Of a stretch of DNA of 64,000 nucleotides, positions 60,006 to 64,000 are shown one piece after another. The first letter of the stretch is position 1. Every line of letters begins with the position of its first letter. Origin of the DNA: Rostratula benghalensis (taxonomy: Eukaryota; Chordata; Aves; Charadriiformes; Rostratulidae). The position numbers and the translations under genes were made by a program. The notes beneath the pieces are model-generated. The model was not told where the DNA came from. It was given only the letters and a program-made list of their open reading frames with translations, and searched no databases. The stretch spans positions 5,644,276-5,708,275 of the forward strand of contig VXAI01000019.1 of NCBI GenBank assembly GCA_013399305.1. Direction: 5' to 3'.

Positions 60006-62948
60006 CAAGCTGGGGTCTGGGGAGCAGCCTGCCCCATCACTGGCTGCATTAGCGACAACGATGCAAGCCAGAAACCCACACTGATGATCACCAAACAATG
60101 AGCATAAATGATCAGCACTTTCTCCAGCCCAACACTTCCCCTTAGATGTGCTCGACTGTATGTAATTACTTTGGGGCTGAAGTGGGTACTGCGGCAAGTG
60201 CTTGCTTTGACACTGTTTCTCCAGAATCATTAAGGCTGTGTTTCTCATAATGAAGAAGTGGTGGAAGTGTTTTGTTAGCCTGCCCATGGTTCTGTGAAGA
60301 GACCACATTTGTACCTCTGAGATTTCTCTTGTTATGAATAACGATAAAGCACACTGCGTCTCAAAAGCATCTTCTCAAAGGCAAGTTAACAACAAACACT
60401 GCTCACTTGCAAAAACGTGCTGAAAGATGGTCAAGGCACTATTTTAGAAGTCATTTTTAAATTTAAATGGGGTGCTGTCTGATAAGAGGGGAGTGTGGCA
60501 GGTCATTTAGCAAACTGGTGACCCTCACCCCATCGCCTGCACTGCTGATGGTTCCCCCAGAGCACTGGCACTTCTCCATGGACATCCAGAGTTTACTCAA
60601 GCCGCTCAGGGAACCAGGGCAGTTTAAGACTGCTGTGTAACAGCACAGCATTACCTTAAACTGAAATGAAATAATTGAATTGCGTCTGAAACGCCAAACC
60701 CCAGAGAACTGATTCAGGCAGAGTAGCAGTGAAGGCCTGGATTTCTTCTTTTAGAGGCAGAACTGGAAATGCTGTTGTTCACTCGCTATTTCACTGAAAG
60801 CCAATGCCTGAGGACAGATTACTATGGCTTTTATTGTGAAGTAAAAATATATTTGTTTCTAATCATCCATATACTATATCAAATTAATACATGAGATAAA
60901 GAAAGAGGTGTTAAAAAATGAGACTTTTGACCAACTCTGTAGGCCATTGACAGAAAATAGATTTTATTGGGTTTTTTTAATTGCTTGGGACCATTGATTT
61001 CAGCCAAGATATTCTGTCCCTATGTACTGCAGGTCAGGCATTAAGTATTACATTTTCCCAATTTTGTAACAGTTTATATCAAGAATACGGTCATTGCCAA
61101 CAACTTCTAAAATAAGATTACACCAAAATTCTATTCTTTGCACAGATTGCTGTATTAGCATACTGCAAAAATATGTAGAGTACTGTACTTCAAGCTGAGA
61201 TAAAAATGCCTCTGGTATAAAGTCAAGAAAATTTGAAGCAAAGTCAGCGGTACACACTGTAACACACTTTCTCTGAGGCTTCTATATTGGAACACAAAAC
61301 ACAAATTAACTGTCATGTTTAAGCAATTATCTCCTATCAAAACGATCAAAAACCTAATTTACACAAGAGATACAGTGGATGCATTTCCAATTCTCCCTCT
61401 AGCTTCCCCAAGACAGTGTAACTGATCTACACTAATGCACTCACTCATTTTATATAGGTGGGGTGGGGAGAAAAGCGGGGTTTAAAAAAATTAGTGTTAA
61501 ATAAATGGAAGAAGTGTGATCTTGCCTGTAAGGGACAGCCTGGAAATACAGAGGATACTTCAGTGCATGTTTTTACATATTGGGGTAGTGCTTCAGATCA
61601 ACATCCTGTTTTTTCATACACTTTTTTTTTTTTCTCCTCATAGAAAACTGATAGCACAAATGGGTACTACGTGATTTTTCAAACCAGCTTCTCACAGGCC
61701 AAGGGAAGAACTAAGCAGACGGAGCACATTTTGGACTCTGAGTTTCTCCACCTCTTCTTTCTTGCTAGACAATCTTGTGGGTCTACAACAGTGAAAACTT
61801 GATTCACTTTTTTTTTTTTTCCTTTTAAATACAGGGCTGGGTCTCATTTGTAAAACTGTAATACTTTAAAGTGATTTTTTTTTATAATAAATTAACACAC
61901 ACACGCATATACTTTGAATACTCCTGTGTGCTAGATGCAAATTCCACTGAAATCCATTGCAAACACCAGAGCCTAATTTTTAAAAAGTGCCTGAAAAGGC
62001 ATAATATACAAAAGAACAAAGTCTTTTTGTAACTAAAAATATACCTCCTGGAGATCTGAACTACTTTTCCTATTATTTGTTTTTTTGTTTTGTTTTGCAC
62101 AGTCCCTTTGTACATAGAATCTCACAGCCTTCTATTACCATTGGCATTGAACTCAGGGTTTTTTGAGTAAGGAACACAATATAATGGAGAACTTCTATTC
62201 CAAAAATCAAAAAACAGGATTCTTTATAAATGGTGTCTTTAAAAAGAACTGGGCACTTAGACATTGTCATATGCCAGGCAGTAATTTTTTTTTTTTAATG
62301 GCTGAAGAGAGACAATAAGCTTTGGCTTTTTTTCCTTCTTTTTTCTTTTTAATGCTATTGCTTTTTTTGATTGTTTGTTTGTTCTAAAAAAGAGGGTAAG
62401 GGTTGGGCAAACAAGGTAATTCTTGCCCCCCAACCCTTTCACTGCTGTGGCCGTCCACCACATGAAGCAGTGATTGGCAAATCTGAAGATCCTGCATCGT
62501 CTAGAAGAGTGTGGTGCAGTGTTGTATGAAAATACTGGGGGAGCCAGCACACCATTTTGTATGCTTTCAGCTCTGGTTTTGGTTAGAAGCTAAAAGTGTG
62601 CTCATTGACACAAAGGCAACATTAAAATAGGTTGTCTTCTCTAGAAACCAAAAGGAATAACTAAAATCCCCAAACACCACAGTATATTTTACTTATGCCA
62701 GTTAGTAAAAGGTTAAGAAACCAAAATCATTGCTCTGAAATGCATTTGTTTTCCTTCTAGGGGTAAAATCTATTTCTAACGCCCAAATGACAGTTGGTTC
62801 CTGGTCAGAAAACCAGGATCCTTTTGTTCTAATACCGAGATACACTTGAACCACCCTCCTTGGAGGCGCAGACGTGAGCAGCATACCGACGAGCAGTGGG
62901 CAGGTACTCAAACAAATGCTTGTGAAACTGGGAGCAAACACTCATAGT
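60006..62948. other. Intronic stretch without recognisable genes
   Basis: Contains T-runs near 61621-61632, 61809-61821 and 62286-62297. No gene, RNA or dispersed repeat was recognised. Confidence 0.55.
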
Positions 62949-63168
62949 GGGATCAGGGACTGGTAGGAGTTAGAAGGGATCTCTGGAGATCATCCAGTCC
63001 AACCTCCTGCCAGAGCAGGTCCACCCAGAGCAGGTTGCACAGGAACACGTCCAGGTGGGTTTGAATGTCTCCAGAGAAGGAGACTCCACCACCTCTCTGG
63101 GCAGCCTCTGCCAGGGCTCTGCCACCCTCCAGGTGAAGAAGTTCCTCCTCACGTTCAGCTTTTGCTTT
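62949..63168 (-). mobile_element. CR1 LINE 3' fragment
   Basis: Reverse-oriented CR1. The plus strand has GATCTCTGGAGATCATCCAG, TCCAACCTCCTGCCAGAGCA, TCTCCAGAGAAGGAGACTCC and the CTCTGGGCAGCCTCTGCCAG block. It is the same subfamily as 59255-60005 in opposite orientation; the pair forms an inverted repeat about 3 kb apart. Confidence 0.9.
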
Positions 63169-63437
63169 GGACAGACAATGGCACTTTTGTCCACAGTCCC
63201 CAAGGACTTCCCTTGGCCCATAAAGTTCCTTGAAGAAAGATAAACCTGGAAGGAGGTGGTTCTGGGCAAACAACAGTTAAAAGTTCTGAAACACGAAAGA
63301 AAAAGTTCCCATAGACTTCTTAAATTCCTTCACACTTCACTGACTTAATACACAGCAAATTAGTTATGACAATCTGTGGTTAACTTTCACTGCCTTCTCC
63401 AAATACAGAAGGCTCAATTTTGAAATCCGATCAATAT

Positions 63438-63599
63438 TCATACCATCTTACAGACCAAGCTAATTGCTAAAAATGCTGCCATATATTCCTCGAGACATTT
63501 CTGAGGAACAATTTCAGCATTTGCTACCCAACGTGGATCAATCTCCTGTTTGCGAATATTGATGCCTGTTAATGGAAGTATTACATTGTTAGAAGGGTT
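63438..63599 (-). other. Unidentified 53-codon protein-like open frame
   Basis: On the gene strand a frame runs from just after a TGA to a TGA at 63440-63438. It includes LPLTGINIRKQEIDPRW and VANAEIVPQKCLEEYMAAF, then a hydrophobic end. A weak acceptor-like TTCCATTAACAG precedes GCATCAATATT, and a possible donor (AAGATG|GTATGA) lies at its end. There is no ATG near its start. It is not teneurin and I cannot name it. The core TTGGGTAGCAAATGCTGAAA recurs exactly at 9072-9091, which suggests an old repeat. It may also be chance. Confidence 0.2.
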
Positions 63600-63750
63600 T
63601 CAAAGTGACTTGTACCAAGCATGTAAACAGGATAAAAATAGAACTGAACATATCCTAATGAAACCATGAAGGCGTAATTTAGATACATGCACAAAAGTAT
63701 TTTTTTGCCTTTCAGAAAGAGAATTATTAAACCAACAAAAGAGTCACATA

Positions 63751-63779
63751 CAAAAAAAAAAAACCAAAAAAAAAAAAAA
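63751..63779. repeat. Interrupted poly-A tract
   Basis: Two A-runs of about 13 separated by CC. Confidence 0.85.
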
Positions 63780-64000
63780 GCAGCTTTAACAAAGGACTGA
63801 CTTTGAATAGTTTTAAAGAAATATCGGGACTATGTAGCTTTGCAGCAGTAAGGTACATATCACAAGCACATACTCTTGAAATTTTGCTATGTAATTTTAG
63901 AAAGGAGATGGAGCAGCCCTCAGATTAGATGCATAATCAAGAACGAACGGTGCAGACACAAAAAGCTAATAAAAATCTGGGCAAAGACAACTGAAGTCCA

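Larger units (their letters stand above)
29578..64000 (-). other. TENM3: TENM3 intron upstream of the start-codon exon (partial)
   Basis: This is inferred from the acceptor at 29578-29579 and from the absence of any recognisable coding exon to the right edge. At least 34 kb of intron lies here. 5' non-coding exons could be hidden in it, since they cannot be recognised by coding potential. It carries the solo LTR, five CR1 pieces, the sequence gap and most of the simple repeats listed separately. Confidence 0.75.
63169..64000. other. Right edge of the window
   Basis: Apart from the open frame at 63438-63599 and an interrupted poly-A tract at 63751-63779, nothing is recognised. Confidence 0.5.

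Noticed and set aside
59697..60308. 203-codon minus-strand frame, the longest in the window
   Set aside because: Its larger part is antisense to the CR1 copy at 59255-60005; the rest has no recognisable motif.
1..64000. CRISPR arrays, operons, tRNA or rRNA genes, prokaryotic mobile elements
   Set aside because: Nothing of this kind is visible; the sequence is vertebrate intronic DNA.

Overview
This window is nuclear DNA from a bird. It is AT-rich and almost entirely non-coding. Its dispersed repeats are dominated by 5'-truncated CR1 LINE copies, whose 3' ends carry the typical avian CR1 signature (a GATGATCT / GGTCCCTTCCAACC-type tail ending in short ATTCTATGATTCT-like repeats). There is one avian-type endogenous retroviral solo LTR. 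No bacterial, phage or plasmid features are present.

The only gene I can support is the 5' coding part of a teneurin, best matched to teneurin-3 (TENM3/ODZ3), transcribed on the minus strand. The start-codon exon lies at 29275-29577: 71 nt of leader plus codons 1-77 and the first base of codon 78. The second coding exon lies at 14379-14657 and completes codon 78, then encodes residues 79-170. Both exons have good splice sites, the phases agree (1 then 1), and the joined frame is uninterrupted. Both exons belong to the cytoplasmic N-terminal domain; the transmembrane segment, EGF repeats, NHL, YD-repeat and C-terminal parts lie beyond the left edge.

Layout in gene order (right to left). 64000-29578 is part of an intron upstream of the start-codon exon; it holds five CR1 pieces, a solo LTR (30705-31292) in the same orientation as the gene, a 10-base assembly gap in a poly-T run (51155-51164) and many simple repeats. 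29274-14658 is the complete first coding intron (14.6 kb), with two short CR1 tails and a MIR/L3-like ancient repeat near 24 kb. 14378-1 is the start of the next intron, with a 1.6 kb decayed CR1 carrying a reverse-transcriptase remnant (about 6690-8303).

The points most worth checking are: (i) three upstream AUGs, including a start-stop AUG-UAG, in the 71-nt leader segment; (ii) the sense-oriented solo LTR about 1.1 kb upstream of the start-codon exon, a possible alternative promoter; (iii) two unidentified protein-like short frames, one of which shares an exact 20-bp inverted match with a site 54 kb away; (iv) several intron stretches that look like conserved non-coding elements. I found no convincing undescribed biological system.
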